Shown here piece after piece: positions 23,300-30,583 of a stretch of 38,965 nt of DNA (positions are counted from its first letter, which is position 1; each line of letters opens with the position of its first letter). Origin of the DNA: Clostridia bacterium (lineage in GTDB: Bacteria > Bacillota > Clostridia > Oscillospirales > CAG-272). The position numbers and the translations under genes were made by a program. Location: the NCBI GenBank assembly GCA_017454675.1, contig JAFTCN010000038.1:1-38965 (forward strand), given 5' to 3'. The notes below the pieces were generated by a model, which made no database searches, was not told where the DNA came from, and saw only the letters and a program-made list of their open reading frames with translations.

Positions 23300-25060
23300 A
23301 TGAAAAAAGCAAAACTCATTGCCTCCTCCCTGCTCGCCGTGATGATCCTGCTCTCCGCCTTCGCGGGATGCGCCGGAGGTACGCCGGACGTTACCGGGGA
23401 GATGACAGGATCCGACGGTACGTCGGCCGCCCCGGAGAGCACCGTACCGCTCAGGGACCCGGAATACGTCATCATCCGAAGGGACGAGGCGAGCGACACC
23501 GTGAACGAAGCCGCGCTCTCGCTCAGGGACGCGCTCAACAAAAAGCTCGGGACCGCGCTCAAGGTCAAGGTTGACCTCATCGCCGAAAAGGCGGGTTACA
23601 GGGTCATCCCAACCGAGATAATCGTGGGCGACACCAACCGTGAAGAGACCGCCGCTGCGCTGGCGGGTCTGCGCAGGAACGACTATATAATCAGACTCGA
23701 CGGAACGAAACTCGTGATCGTCGGAGGGTGCGACGAGGCCACCGCCGCGGCCGTCACCCGCTTCATAGACGGCGGCTTCATCCCCGAAGACGGGATACTC
23801 AGGGGAAACGTGATCTGCGAGTATTCGGCGGAATATCCCGTTTCGGGATTCACGCTCAACGGCACCGACATCTCGGAATACACGATCGTGTTCCAGAAAA
23901 AGGGCCGTTCAGTCTATCTTAAGGCCGCCGAGCTGCTCCGCGACCGCATAGGAGAGCTGTGCGGACCGGTGCTGAAGGTGGTGGATGCCGGCGAAGAGCC
24001 GTCAGCTCACGAGATACAGCTCGGAGACTGCGGAAGAGGACCGTCGGAAGGTCTGTCCGCATCAGGCATCGAATATGCCATGAGGGCCGGCGGAGGTTCG
24101 GTGGCGGTAGCCTGCGGGTCGTCGGGAATCGCGGAGACCGCCGTCAGCGAGCTGCTGGCGGAATGGCTGCCGGAAGGAGCGTCAGGCAGCATAGCCGTGA
24201 CAATTGATGAGGGGGTGACCAAAACTATGAGCGCGGGATTCGATCAGCTGACCGCGGGAGCAAACCTGAGGGTGATGACGAGCAACATACTCGCCAGCGA
24301 CACTCTGGCATCCAGATCGCCGATCCTCCGCAAGATATACACCCTGTACTATCCCGACGTCATCGGGCTCCAGGAATGCAATGCCAACGGACACACGAAC
24401 GTAGTCAGCGGGATGAGCGAGCTCTACGCCTCAACGGCGACCAAGATCGACGGCACGTCGTCCGGCTGCTACACACCGATACTCTACCGCAGAGACCGGT
24501 TCAGACTTGTCGAGTCGGGCTCGAAGCTCTTTGACAAGCGCTGGCCCAAGACGAACACCAAGACGATGGCCTGGGCGGTGCTCGAGGAGATATCGACGGG
24601 CAAGAAGATCGCGGTGATCAACGGCCACTGGTCGCTCATCCTCTCGTCCTACGACACCGAATCGGTATTCGGAAAGAAACTGACCGACGCCGACGCGAAG
24701 CTGTGGCGCGAGGACAACACCCGCGAGGCGCTCGCCAAGCTCGAGGAGCTAAAGTCGAAATACGGAGAGGACTTAGCCGCCTTCATGATGGGCGACATGA
24801 ACTCGAACGCCTCGGCAAAATCGGTATCCATGATATATCCGACTATGAAGAACTGCATCGATCTTGCCACCGTGAGCCGCACGACCGGGATAAACAGCTA
24901 CCACAACGATCCGGGCAAATACCCCACCGGCACGTCAGCCATCGACCACATCTTCGTGACCGACAGGACGGTGAAGGTCCTCCGCCACGAGATAATCCTC
25001 ACCGAGGACGGCGTCGCCTGCTCCGACCACTGCCCCGTCTTCGCCGACGTGGCGTTCTGA
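23300..25060 (+). CDS. Lipoprotein with two N-terminal repeat domains and a C-terminal endonuclease/exonuclease/phosphatase domain
   Basis: Exported lipoprotein of 586 residues (lipobox FAGC, Cys24). Residues of about 52-165 and 195-305 look like two copies of an alpha-beta domain resembling the non-catalytic N-terminal domain of GH67/GH20-type enzymes (Y-x-I-x-R, then AA-x-x-L, then a VGDTN-like and a VIVGG-like strand). From about 328 there is an EEP fold: VMTSNIL, IGLQE, GHW, GDMNSN (about 498-503), AIDHIF (547-552) and SDHCPV (575-580), so the metal and catalytic residues are complete. It would hydrolyse phosphodiesters or phosphomonoesters outside the membrane; substrate unknown. AAGGA precedes the ATG. 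It follows the glycerophosphodiesterase by 28 nt. An intron remnant begins 12 nt after the stop. Confidence 0.88.
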   Translation: MKKAKLIASSLLAVMILLSAFAGCAGGTPDVTGEMTGSDGTSAAPESTVPLRDPEYVIIRRDEASDTVNEAALSLRDALNKKLGTALKVKVDLIAEKAGYRVIPTEIIVGDTNREETAAALAGLRRNDYIIRLDGTKLVIVGGCDEATAAAVTRFIDGGFIPEDGILRGNVICEYSAEYPVSGFTLNGTDISEYTIVFQKKGRSVYLKAAELLRDRIGELCGPVLKVVDAGEEPSAHEIQLGDCGRGPSEGLSASGIEYAMRAGGGSVAVACGSSGIAETAVSELLAEWLPEGASGSIAVTIDEGVTKTMSAGFDQLTAGANLRVMTSNILASDTLASRSPILRKIYTLYYPDVIGLQECNANGHTNVVSGMSELYASTATKIDGTSSGCYTPILYRRDRFRLVESGSKLFDKRWPKTNTKTMAWAVLEEISTGKKIAVINGHWSLILSSYDTESVFGKKLTDADAKLWREDNTREALAKLEELKSKYGEDLAAFMMGDMNSNASAKSVSMIYPTMKNCIDLATVSRTTGINSYHNDPGKYPTGTSAIDHIFVTDRTVKVLRHEIILTEDGVACSDHCPVFADVAF

Positions 25061-25071
25061 TAAGCACGCGG

Positions 25072-25192
25072 AATCGGGGAGGAGGTCACCCATTAGTTGA
25101 GTGACCGACCTCCCAGTCGAGTAGCCAACAGGACTTTCACCCGAAGGCTCTCACGGAACCGTACGTGAACCTCTCGATTCATACGGCTCTTA
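25072..25192 (-). repeat. 121-bp direct repeat, copy 1 (3' end of a group II intron plus extension)
   Basis: Nearly identical to 29090-29210 (two mismatches by eye, at 25079/29097 and 25150/29168). The part from 25116 upward is intron domains V and VI on the minus strand; the part 25072-25115 lies past the expected intron 3' end and contains an inverted repeat (GGAGGTC / GACCTCC). Confidence 0.9.
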
Positions 25193-25356
25193 TCAATCAC
25201 AATACCATCATCAACTGAGAGTCCAGTGTGCAAACATCGTGGGCTCTCTCTTTTTGACCTCATACAGCCACTCTTCCGCCCGTCTTCGATGGCCTCGGAA
25301 ACGCTTGTACTTACACATCGTCCATTTTATAAGTCTTCGCTGTATGCCGAGCGCAC
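25116..25356 (-). mobile_element. Collapsed group II intron (class C-like), remnant 1
   Basis: On the minus strand the element starts GTGCGCTCGGCAT (5' end at 25356), right after the T-run of an intrinsic terminator, as bacterial class C introns do. After about 22 nt the sequence jumps into the last codons of the intron-encoded reverse transcriptase. Domain V is complete (25156-25189, 34 nt): AGC triad near the 5' side, GAGA tetraloop, two-nt AC bulge. Domain VI follows with a bulged A seven nt before an end in GAC (25116), matching the GUGYG...AY intron boundary rule. Most of domains I to IV is missing, so it cannot move by itself. Confidence 0.8.
25211..25335 (-). pseudogene. C-terminal fragment of a group II intron reverse transcriptase/maturase
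   Basis: The minus strand reads about 40 codons ending in TGA (25211-25213) that match the conserved maturase tail: KYKRFRGHRRRAEEWLYEV and then a FAHW motif. There is no start and no reverse transcriptase core. The fragment lies inside intron remnant 1, upstream of its domain V, as expected for an ORF in domain IV. Confidence 0.8.
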
Positions 25357-25410
25357 AAAAAAGCCCCGGAATAAACCGAAAAGGTCCGTCCCGGGGCGTT
25401 CTTGTTTTTT
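25357..25410. terminator. Bidirectional intrinsic terminator at the 5' edge of intron remnant 1
   Basis: Stem GCCCCGG (25363-25369) with CCGGGGC (25391-25397) and an inner ACC/GGT pairing. On the minus strand it is followed by six T (25357-25362) and then the intron start. On the plus strand it is followed by GTTCTTGTTTTTT. Confidence 0.75.
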
Positions 25411-25445
25411 AGATTTTAGTGAATCTCGATAATTGAAGAATATTA

Positions 25446-25574
25446 TTACTCTTGACCTTCAAGTCTGTCTGCCTCAGCAATATGCTCCTGTGCATCATCG
25501 GTTTTTCCTCCCTTGATCTCAGCGGCAGCAAGATTGCGCAGGGATTTGATCAAATAATAACGTTCGTTGGCTTG
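25446..25574 (-). pseudogene. Possible gene remnant (C-terminal fragment of an unrecognised protein)
   Basis: An open stretch of 42 codons on the minus strand ends in TAA and reads as a helical protein tail (YYLIKSLRNLAAAEIKGGK, then DDAQEHIAEADRLEGQE). Upstream it runs into a stop at 25575, with only TTG as a possible start. The amino acid pattern looks coding, but I do not recognise a family. Either a decayed gene or a very small TTG-started ORF. The rest of 25398-25780 holds no gene I can support; 25660-25725 has a GC-rich imperfect hairpin. Confidence 0.35.
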
Positions 25575-25780
25575 TCAATTGATGATCAACAAAAGAATGA
25601 CCTGCACCGTAAAAGCAGACGCCCCTCCGCGTTCCCGGGTCTTCCGTTTAGCAGTTCCATGTCAGGCTCCCTGTCCGCGGCCCGGCCGGGCGGAATGTCC
25701 GGGAGGGAGCGGAGTGTGCTTTTTTGTTTTAATGTTGTATTAACCGGAACAGTTGTCCACAGTCAGTTCAAAACAAAACC

Positions 25781-26140
25781 TTATATCCAGTCATCCGACG
25801 GGTCGTTCGCTGATGCCGGTATGGGCATGTCGGTTAAATCGTTTTTGGATACGGCCCATTTATTCTGAATCTTATAATCGAAATGGAATTCAACTTCGAT
25901 ACAATTATCGTCACCGGCGGTTGACAGGCTGTTTTTCAGCTGATCAAGCAAATAGCCGATGTCCTCATAGCAGACATCCCCGAAACGATAAGCGGCATAA
26001 ACGGACCATCCCTTGTCAAAAGCGCCCCAGCCCGAAGCAGGCCTGATAGAGTAGATTATGTGTGCCATTTTGTCTTCATTTTCTTCCTGCGTTTTTTCCG
26101 GACACACATATGTACAAAAAAGTGAAAACCAGGCAGCCAT
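25781..26140 (-). CDS. Small hypothetical protein
   Basis: A 119-residue protein of unknown function. The part from residue 25 (MAHIIYSIRPASGWGAFDKG, then YAAYRFGDVCYEDIGYLLDQL and an acidic C-terminus) looks like a compact alpha-beta domain; the tail is Asp/Asn-rich. AAGGA is 5 nt before the ATG at 26140, but an ATG at 26068 (95 residues) fits the domain better and cannot be ruled out. The first 24 residues contain a short hydrophobic WFSLFCTYVC run, too short for a convincing signal peptide. Part of the A+T-richer cassette. Confidence 0.6.
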   Translation of the reverse strand: MAAWFSLFCTYVCPEKTQEENEDKMAHIIYSIRPASGWGAFDKGWSVYAAYRFGDVCYEDIGYLLDQLKNSLSTAGDDNCIEVEFHFDYKIQNKWAVSKNDLTDMPIPASANDPSDDWI

Positions 26141-26173
26141 TAGAATCCTTCGCCTTTTGGCGCTTCCCCTCTC

Positions 26174-26330
26174 TCAGAATATCCCCGGCACCGCATGCGC
26201 TATGCCCATGCCGGCGGCAAACGACGCGGCATTCGCGACCAGAGCGTAGATGACATAGACCCAGACCGGTCTTGTTTTATCGGAGATCCTCCTCAGGAAA
26301 ACCGAGTATATCGCCGCTTTCCCTATCTCT
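26174..26330 (-). pseudogene. C-terminal fragment of a membrane protein
   Basis: Directly after the stop of the YdcF-like gene, another frame on the minus strand reads about 50 codons ending in TGA: a basic stretch (AAIYSVFLRRISDKTRP) followed by one hydrophobic segment and a PGIF end. This looks like the tail of a polytopic membrane protein, but there is no start codon in the gap; the only ATG (26383) lies inside the YdcF-like gene in another frame. Probably a truncated gene left by a deletion. A small overlapping gene of 69 codons is a less likely alternative. Confidence 0.4.
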
Positions 26331-27206
26331 TTACCCCAGCGGAGGCAGCTCGTGTATGTCGTAATTGTCGTAGTAGATCTCAAAAGCCGTCTCGACGTCG
26401 CCCGACAGCTCTATCAGCGCTCCAGCCTGGAACATCGCCGACAGCGTGCCGGACGGGGCCTGCCAGGCCGCGTTCGATACGACCTCGAGCTTTTCGTTGC
26501 CCGGGACGTTCGCTCTGATGATCGACTCCGCCCTGAAGAGCAGCTCGCCGGTCGCGATGTGATAATCGCTCGAGACGACGGCGAGCTTCTTTACCGACGG
26601 ATAGAGCGAGGTCAGGATATCGTAGGTGAAGATCGCGTTCTGCGCGGTGGTGACCGAGTTGTCCTCGACGATGATCCGCTTTTTGTCGACGCCCTGTTCC
26701 GCCAGCCATTTCGCCATCTCGCCGGCCTCCGACGCCGATTCGTTTTCCGCCGCCGTGCCGCCTCCGGCGCAGACGATATACGCCTTCGGATATTTGTTCG
26801 CGCTCGCGAGAGCGACCTTCAGCCGCTCGATCAGCTCATCCTTCATCGTGCCGTCGGGATTGAGCTGGAATCCGAGGACGACTATGCAGAGCTCGTCGGA
26901 ATCGGGGAGCCCGTCGGGGAGCACGCCGTAATTGAGGGGCTTGCCGAGATCGGCCGACGTCCAGATCTTCATTATCTCCGACCAGCGCGCGCCGGTGTTG
27001 GCATCGGCTGCCGACAGTTCCTTCAGAAGGGTGTTGATCCGGTCCTTCGCCTCGTCTCCGTAGGTCCCGTAATCGACGGCGATCTCTTCGACGAGCTTCT
27101 GAACGTCGGCCGTTTCCCCTCCGCTTTTGCATCCTGCAAACGAAACAAGAAGCGACAGCGCGAGCAGCGCCGCGAGAACTTTGATAATTATTGTCCGATT
27201 CTTCAT
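26331..27206 (-). CDS. DUF218 (YdcF/SanA-like) lipoprotein
   Basis: Exported lipoprotein of about 291 residues with lipobox FAGC (Cys26). Residues of about 105-245 form a DUF218 domain: LCIVVLGFQLNPDG, YIVCAGGG, ENESASEAGEMAKWLAEQGV, IVEDNSVTTAQNA and the VVSSDYHIATGE end. DUF218 proteins are linked to envelope integrity and cell wall or carbohydrate metabolism; enzymatic activity is not established. AGGAG abuts an ATG at 27215 and is 9 nt before the ATG at 27206, so I choose 27206. It follows the exported protein at 27242 after 35 nt. Confidence 0.85.
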   Translation of the reverse strand: MKNRTIIIKVLAALLALSLLVSFAGCKSGGETADVQKLVEEIAVDYGTYGDEAKDRINTLLKELSAADANTGARWSEIMKIWTSADLGKPLNYGVLPDGLPDSDELCIVVLGFQLNPDGTMKDELIERLKVALASANKYPKAYIVCAGGGTAAENESASEAGEMAKWLAEQGVDKKRIIVEDNSVTTAQNAIFTYDILTSLYPSVKKLAVVSSDYHIATGELLFRAESIIRANVPGNEKLEVVSNAAWQAPSGTLSAMFQAGALIELSGDVETAFEIYYDNYDIHELPPLG

Positions 27207-27241
27207 TATTTTCATCTCCTGCCGATATGTTCCGCAAAAAA

Positions 27242-27949
27242 TCAGTCGGACGGACCCGGGACAATCACCGGCGAGGTTGTGCTGTTATCCTTAATGAATT
27301 TGTCTCCGTCCATGACCGAAACATAAACAAACCTGTCGGACCCCTCTCCGATGAATACCAGAGCGCCGGCCGCCGCCGAGAACCGGTATGTACGTTTGTT
27401 ATTCTTTTCGGTCAATGTCAGGATTCCGTCTTTTACAGTCCAGTTACCCAAACCAATATAACTGCTCCACATTCCTTCATAGAAGGAAAATGTGCCGTCT
27501 TTCACCAGTGTGATGACAAAGTTGCTTCCGAAGCCCTCCTTCTCCCAGACATAAGAATTTCCGCCGATCATGTTTTTAATTTCCCTGTCGCTTTCCGATT
27601 CATTGATGTCCGCGGTCTCTTCGATACTGATGCCGCTTTCGGTGCTTTCCGACGTCCCCGGCTCTCCGTTGATTTTACCGCTGTCAGCCCTTTCGATCTC
27701 CCAGAGCTCGTCGATGCTTCTGAAATTGTCCGGGAACCGGAAAACCGATGTCTTGTGATACGTCGATACTGCCGCTAACCTCCCGTCCTGTCCCGCTTCG
27801 GAGACAAGTCTGTTCCAGACGACGATCTTGTAGGTCAGCGCGGAGTATACTCTTGTTCCCCCGTCTTGACAGGTCCCTCTCGGGACCGGCAGAAACAGGA
27901 CAAGGAGTATCGCGACCGCTGCCGCTATGGCAATAACCATCTTTTTCAT
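27242..27949 (-). CDS. Exported protein of unknown function
   Basis: A 235-residue protein with one N-terminal hydrophobic segment (about residues 4-22) and no lipobox, so it is secreted or membrane-anchored. A short conserved-looking stretch (GTRVYSALTYKIVVWNR) follows, then an acidic Ser/Glu-rich linker (about 88-125) and a C-terminal beta-rich domain in which strands alternate (FSFYEGMWSSYIGLGNWTVKD, LTLTEK, YRFSAAAGALVFIGEGSD). This type of C-terminal domain recurs in exported Firmicutes proteins, but I cannot give a function. AGGGGG is 9 nt before the ATG. Confidence 0.75.
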   Translation of the reverse strand: MKKMVIAIAAAVAILLVLFLPVPRGTCQDGGTRVYSALTYKIVVWNRLVSEAGQDGRLAAVSTYHKTSVFRFPDNFRSIDELWEIERADSGKINGEPGTSESTESGISIEETADINESESDREIKNMIGGNSYVWEKEGFGSNFVITLVKDGTFSFYEGMWSSYIGLGNWTVKDGILTLTEKNNKRTYRFSAAAGALVFIGEGSDRFVYVSVMDGDKFIKDNSTTSPVIVPGPSD

Positions 27950-27965
27950 TCCTTCATTCCCCCTG

Positions 27966-28424
27966 TCAGTACTCGTCGGCCCCGAGCGTTTCTTCGGATA
28001 TCTTCTCTTTCTTTAGAGCCTGAAAACGCTCTTTCAGTTCTTCGAGCAATCTGTAGTCTCTCTTTGAATACAATCTGTACTCTTCCAGCGATCGGTCTTC
28101 GGTCTTCTCCCGACCGAAAAGGCTCCGGCTGTACTCGATGCTGTAGCTCCAGGGATGGTAATCGGTCGCGAAAAGCCGGCTCTTCGGACGTGCCGACAGC
28201 GCGGAGATCCGCCTTTTTCTCAGAAAATCCTCAAACTCACCGATCGCCTCCGGCGTGACCCGGTATGTTATCACCGAGGTCGGCGCGTTGTAATACTCTC
28301 GGTCTTTGCAGACGAGGATCCACTCCCCGTCTTTCGTCTGCTTCAGCGAGGCGCTGTGTCCGCCTCCGCGCATGTCGCTGTATCCGGGAGAATAATACAT
28401 GCTTTTTAGTTTAAAAGATTTCAT
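27966..28424 (-). CDS. Hypothetical cytoplasmic protein
   Basis: A 152-residue charged protein without signal peptide or membrane segment. The N-terminal half looks beta-rich (YYSPGYSDMRGGGHSASLK, WILVCKDRE), the C-terminal half helical and basic/acidic (LLEELKERFQALKKEK). Pattern and composition recall proteins encoded beside small exported proteins in gut Firmicutes, function unknown. ATG overlaps the upstream membrane protein stop by 4 nt, and the next gene follows after 16 nt. Confidence 0.75.
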   Translation of the reverse strand: MKSFKLKSMYYSPGYSDMRGGGHSASLKQTKDGEWILVCKDREYYNAPTSVITYRVTPEAIGEFEDFLRKRRISALSARPKSRLFATDYHPWSYSIEYSRSLFGREKTEDRSLEEYRLYSKRDYRLLEELKERFQALKKEKISEETLGADEY

Positions 28425-28849
28425 TCGGATTTCCCCTCTCCTTGCTCATCTTTTCCTCCCGCATCACACACCGTCTTTTGCTTTTTTCCATTGATTTTTA
28501 CCAGTCCAAGCAAACCCCACAGTCCGCACCATACAAAGATGATAAGTGGATTGTACCAGTCATTTTCCGCATTGAGACTGAACAATATAAAAAAAGGCAG
28601 CGATACGAGAAATGAATTATATACTGTGAAGAAGATGCGGAATTTCTGATCGATCAACATCCGCCTGGAGTAAGCAAAGCATATCGCCGGCTGAATGACA
28701 ACACCGCAAATAATAATACCCCACAAGGCGTAAACCGCTCCGGCATATCCGTCATTACTGCCGCATATTGCAAGAACGATGACATAAACCGATACAAGCA
28801 AAACTGCCGAAAGCACCAGCAGCGCGATCGGGGTCAGCCATTTTTTCAT
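28421..28849 (-). CDS. Small four-helix membrane protein
   Basis: A 142-residue protein with four predicted membrane segments (about 6-29, 38-60, 72-92 and 100-118) and a hydrophilic tail. No family recognised. Codons are visibly A+T-richer than in the flanking chromosome. It overlaps both neighbours by 4 nt, so the three genes are translationally coupled. Confidence 0.75.
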   Translation of the reverse strand: MKKWLTPIALLVLSAVLLVSVYVIVLAICGSNDGYAGAVYALWGIIICGVVIQPAICFAYSRRMLIDQKFRIFFTVYNSFLVSLPFFILFSLNAENDWYNPLIIFVWCGLWGLLGLVKINGKKQKTVCDAGGKDEQGEGKSE

Positions 28850-29010
28850 TGGGAAGTGCTCCTTTCCGATATTGTCAGCGTGACTATCTCGAGCTTGTTT
28901 TCATAATACTGTAAGTTTACAGACTCTTTCTCTTTTGAATCCTCAGCTATCTGCTCGTCTTCGAAGTTCTGATCAATATTCGGATAATAGTTTTCCAGAT
29001 TCGATTCCAT
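28846..29010 (-). CDS. Small acidic protein of unknown function
   Basis: A 54-residue acidic protein (first gene of the cassette) with no recognisable motif. An ATG at 29040 would add ten residues, but it lies about at or before the transcription start expected from the -10 box at 29046-29051. AGGAG is 13 nt before the ATG at 29010, a long but usable distance. The stop overlaps the membrane protein gene by 4 nt, which supports translation of this frame. Confidence 0.6.
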   Translation of the reverse strand: MESNLENYYPNIDQNFEDEQIAEDSKEKESVNLQYYENKLEIVTLTISERSTSQ

Positions 29011-29045
29011 TTTTTTGTGGCTTCTCCTATTTGTTAACATCCATT

Positions 29046-29051
29046 ATTATA
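29046..29051 (-). promoter_or_regulatory. -10 box of the cassette promoter
   Basis: TATAAT on the minus strand in an A+T-rich region. No convincing -35 is found at 17 nt (GTGCAA at best). It would drive the run of small genes 29010 to 26331. Confidence 0.5.
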
Positions 29052-29089
29052 TCATTTTTTTCTGGCAATTGCACGTATATTTTTCAAAA

Positions 29090-29210
29090 AATCGGGTAGG
29101 AGGTCACCCATTAGTTGAGTGACCGACCTCCCAGTCGAGTAGCCAACAGGACTTTCACCCGAAGGCTATCACGGAACCGTACGTGAACCTCTCGATTCAT
29201 ACGGCTCTTA
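29090..29210 (-). repeat. 121-bp direct repeat, copy 2
   Basis: Same sequence and orientation as 25072-25192 apart from two bases. Contains domains V and VI of a group II intron (29134-29210 part) plus the same 44-nt region beyond the expected intron end. Confidence 0.9.
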
Positions 29211-29265
29211 CTGCCAAGTCTGTAGCGGACTTTCACCGCCAAGTAATCGCGCATGCCGAGCGCAC
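29134..29265 (-). mobile_element. Collapsed group II intron (class C-like), remnant 2
   Basis: On the minus strand it begins GTGCGCTCGGCATGCGCG at 29265, one nt after the T-run of the DUF1343 gene terminator, and continues about 55 nt of domain I, including a GGTGAAAGTCC element. It then joins directly to an intact domain V (29174-29207) and domain VI ending in GAC at 29134. Total length is only about 132 nt: everything from most of domain I through domain IV, including the reverse transcriptase, has been deleted. The 5' 13 nt are the same as in remnant 1. Confidence 0.8.
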
Positions 29266-29309
29266 GAAAAAGCTCCCGTTCCGGCATACCGCCGGACGGG
29301 AGCTTTTTC
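29266..29309 (-). terminator. Intrinsic terminator of the DUF1343 gene
   Basis: Strong hairpin: AGCTCCCG with CGGGAGCT and TCCGGC with GCCGGA, one bulged T, loop of five, followed by TTTTTC on the minus strand and immediately by the intron remnant. It is also followed by TTTTT on the plus strand. Confidence 0.88.
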
Positions 29310-29330
29310 CGTCCTCTGTCCTCTGCTGCT

Positions 29331-30521
29331 TTATCTTTCGTACAGGAAATACTTTTTGTTCTTCCTCGCGAACTCCTCCGCCTGCGCGTCCCACCTGCGG
29401 CACAGCTCGTCGGCCGGAAGTCCGCCAGTGCGCAGTTCGCTGCTGCCGGCGGCGAGGTCGATGTGCCAGCGGTTCGCGGGATCCTTCGGCGCCTCGTACC
29501 TGAACTTCCCGGGATACAGCTTCTCGAGAGTGCGTATCAGCGTCACCCCGAGCCGCACAGGCCGCAGAGCCCGCTTGTCGGTGACATGGAGCGTAACACC
29601 GTACAGGCTCCTCCCCGTCAGCTTTGAGAAATACGCCTCGAAGAAGGCGGGCGAGAATCTCACTCCGGCGAGGCTCCCGTCAGCGTTCAGAGCGTCGGAG
29701 AACTCAAACGGATCGATGTATTCCGCTCCGATCATGGTGAACGGACAGGTCGTCCCCCGCCCCACCGAGACGTTCGTGCCCTCGAGCAGGCAGGTGCCGT
29801 TGTAGACGTAGACGCTCTCGAGCGTGGGTAGATTGGGCGACGGCCGCACGAAGGGCAGCTCCGTCTCCTCCCAGTACATGCCGGCGTTCCAGCCGCTCAT
29901 CGGCACGACGGTCAGGTCGCACCCGAGGCCGTACTCACCGTTGTAGAAGCGGGCGAGCTCGCCTATCGTCATGCCGTGCCTCACGGGGACGCTGGTGAGC
30001 CCTATGAACGACGAATACGCGGGGTCGAGTATATTTCCCTCGACAGCCCCTCCGAGCGGATTCGGACGGTCTGTGACGGCCACGGGCAGTCCCAGCTCTC
30101 CGCATGTCTTCATGAGGAAGAAGAGCGACGACGCGTACGTGAAGTACCTTGAGCCGACATCCTGCATGTCGAAGAGCAGAATGTCGATGCCCGAGAGCGC
30201 GTCGCCGGCCGGAGAATACCCGCTGTCCTCCTTTTTGCCGCCGCGCGACGTCACTTCGCTGTAGAGACTGTATACCGGCAGCCCGGTCTGTCTGTCGACG
30301 CCTCCCTGCACCTTCTCGCCGGGTCCCAGGACTCCCCTCGGCCCGTGCTCGGGCGCGAAGATCGCCTTCACGTCGAACTTTTCGTTCAGAATGTCGATCG
30401 GGAAGCGGTAGTCCGACGATATGCCGGAGGCCGCCGATACGACACCGATCTTTTTTCCGTCGAGCAGACGCCGGACTTCCGGTTCGTCTATCCGGTCGAT
30501 GCCGAGTTTGACCTTTCCCAT
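29331..30521 (-). CDS. DUF1343 protein, NamZ-like exo-beta-N-acetylmuramidase (GH171)
   Basis: Member of the DUF1343 family; Bacillus NamZ removes terminal MurNAc from muropeptide sugars during wall recycling. The 396-residue protein has the family motifs FAPEHGPRG, FDMQDVGSRYFTYASS, VTDRPNPLGG, PNLPTLESVYVYNGTCLLEGTNVSVGRGTT and a C-terminal helical domain. No signal peptide is seen, unlike secreted NamZ, so it probably works on imported muropeptides. I choose the ATG at 30521, with AGAGGGG 9 nt upstream; a GTG at 30548 would add nine residues. It is the last gene of the unit with greA and is followed by a strong terminator. Confidence 0.9.
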   Translation of the reverse strand: MGKVKLGIDRIDEPEVRRLLDGKKIGVVSAASGISSDYRFPIDILNEKFDVKAIFAPEHGPRGVLGPGEKVQGGVDRQTGLPVYSLYSEVTSRGGKKEDSGYSPAGDALSGIDILLFDMQDVGSRYFTYASSLFFLMKTCGELGLPVAVTDRPNPLGGAVEGNILDPAYSSFIGLTSVPVRHGMTIGELARFYNGEYGLGCDLTVVPMSGWNAGMYWEETELPFVRPSPNLPTLESVYVYNGTCLLEGTNVSVGRGTTCPFTMIGAEYIDPFEFSDALNADGSLAGVRFSPAFFEAYFSKLTGRSLYGVTLHVTDKRALRPVRLGVTLIRTLEKLYPGKFRYEAPKDPANRWHIDLAAGSSELRTGGLPADELCRRWDAQAEEFARKNKKYFLYER

Positions 30522-30583
30522 GGCAGGTTTCCCCTCTTTCTTTTTCACGTTCCCGGTGCGCGCGCGGATGCGCCTCCGTATCC

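Noticed and set aside
25660..25725. GC-rich imperfect hairpin with TTTTTT nearby on the plus strand
   Set aside because: Ten unpaired bases lie between the stem and the T-run, and no plus-strand gene ends here.
25452..25868. Plus-strand frame of 138 codons in the cassette edge
   Set aside because: It crosses the GC hairpin and the antisense of a more convincing small gene; composition and lack of a ribosome binding site argue against it.
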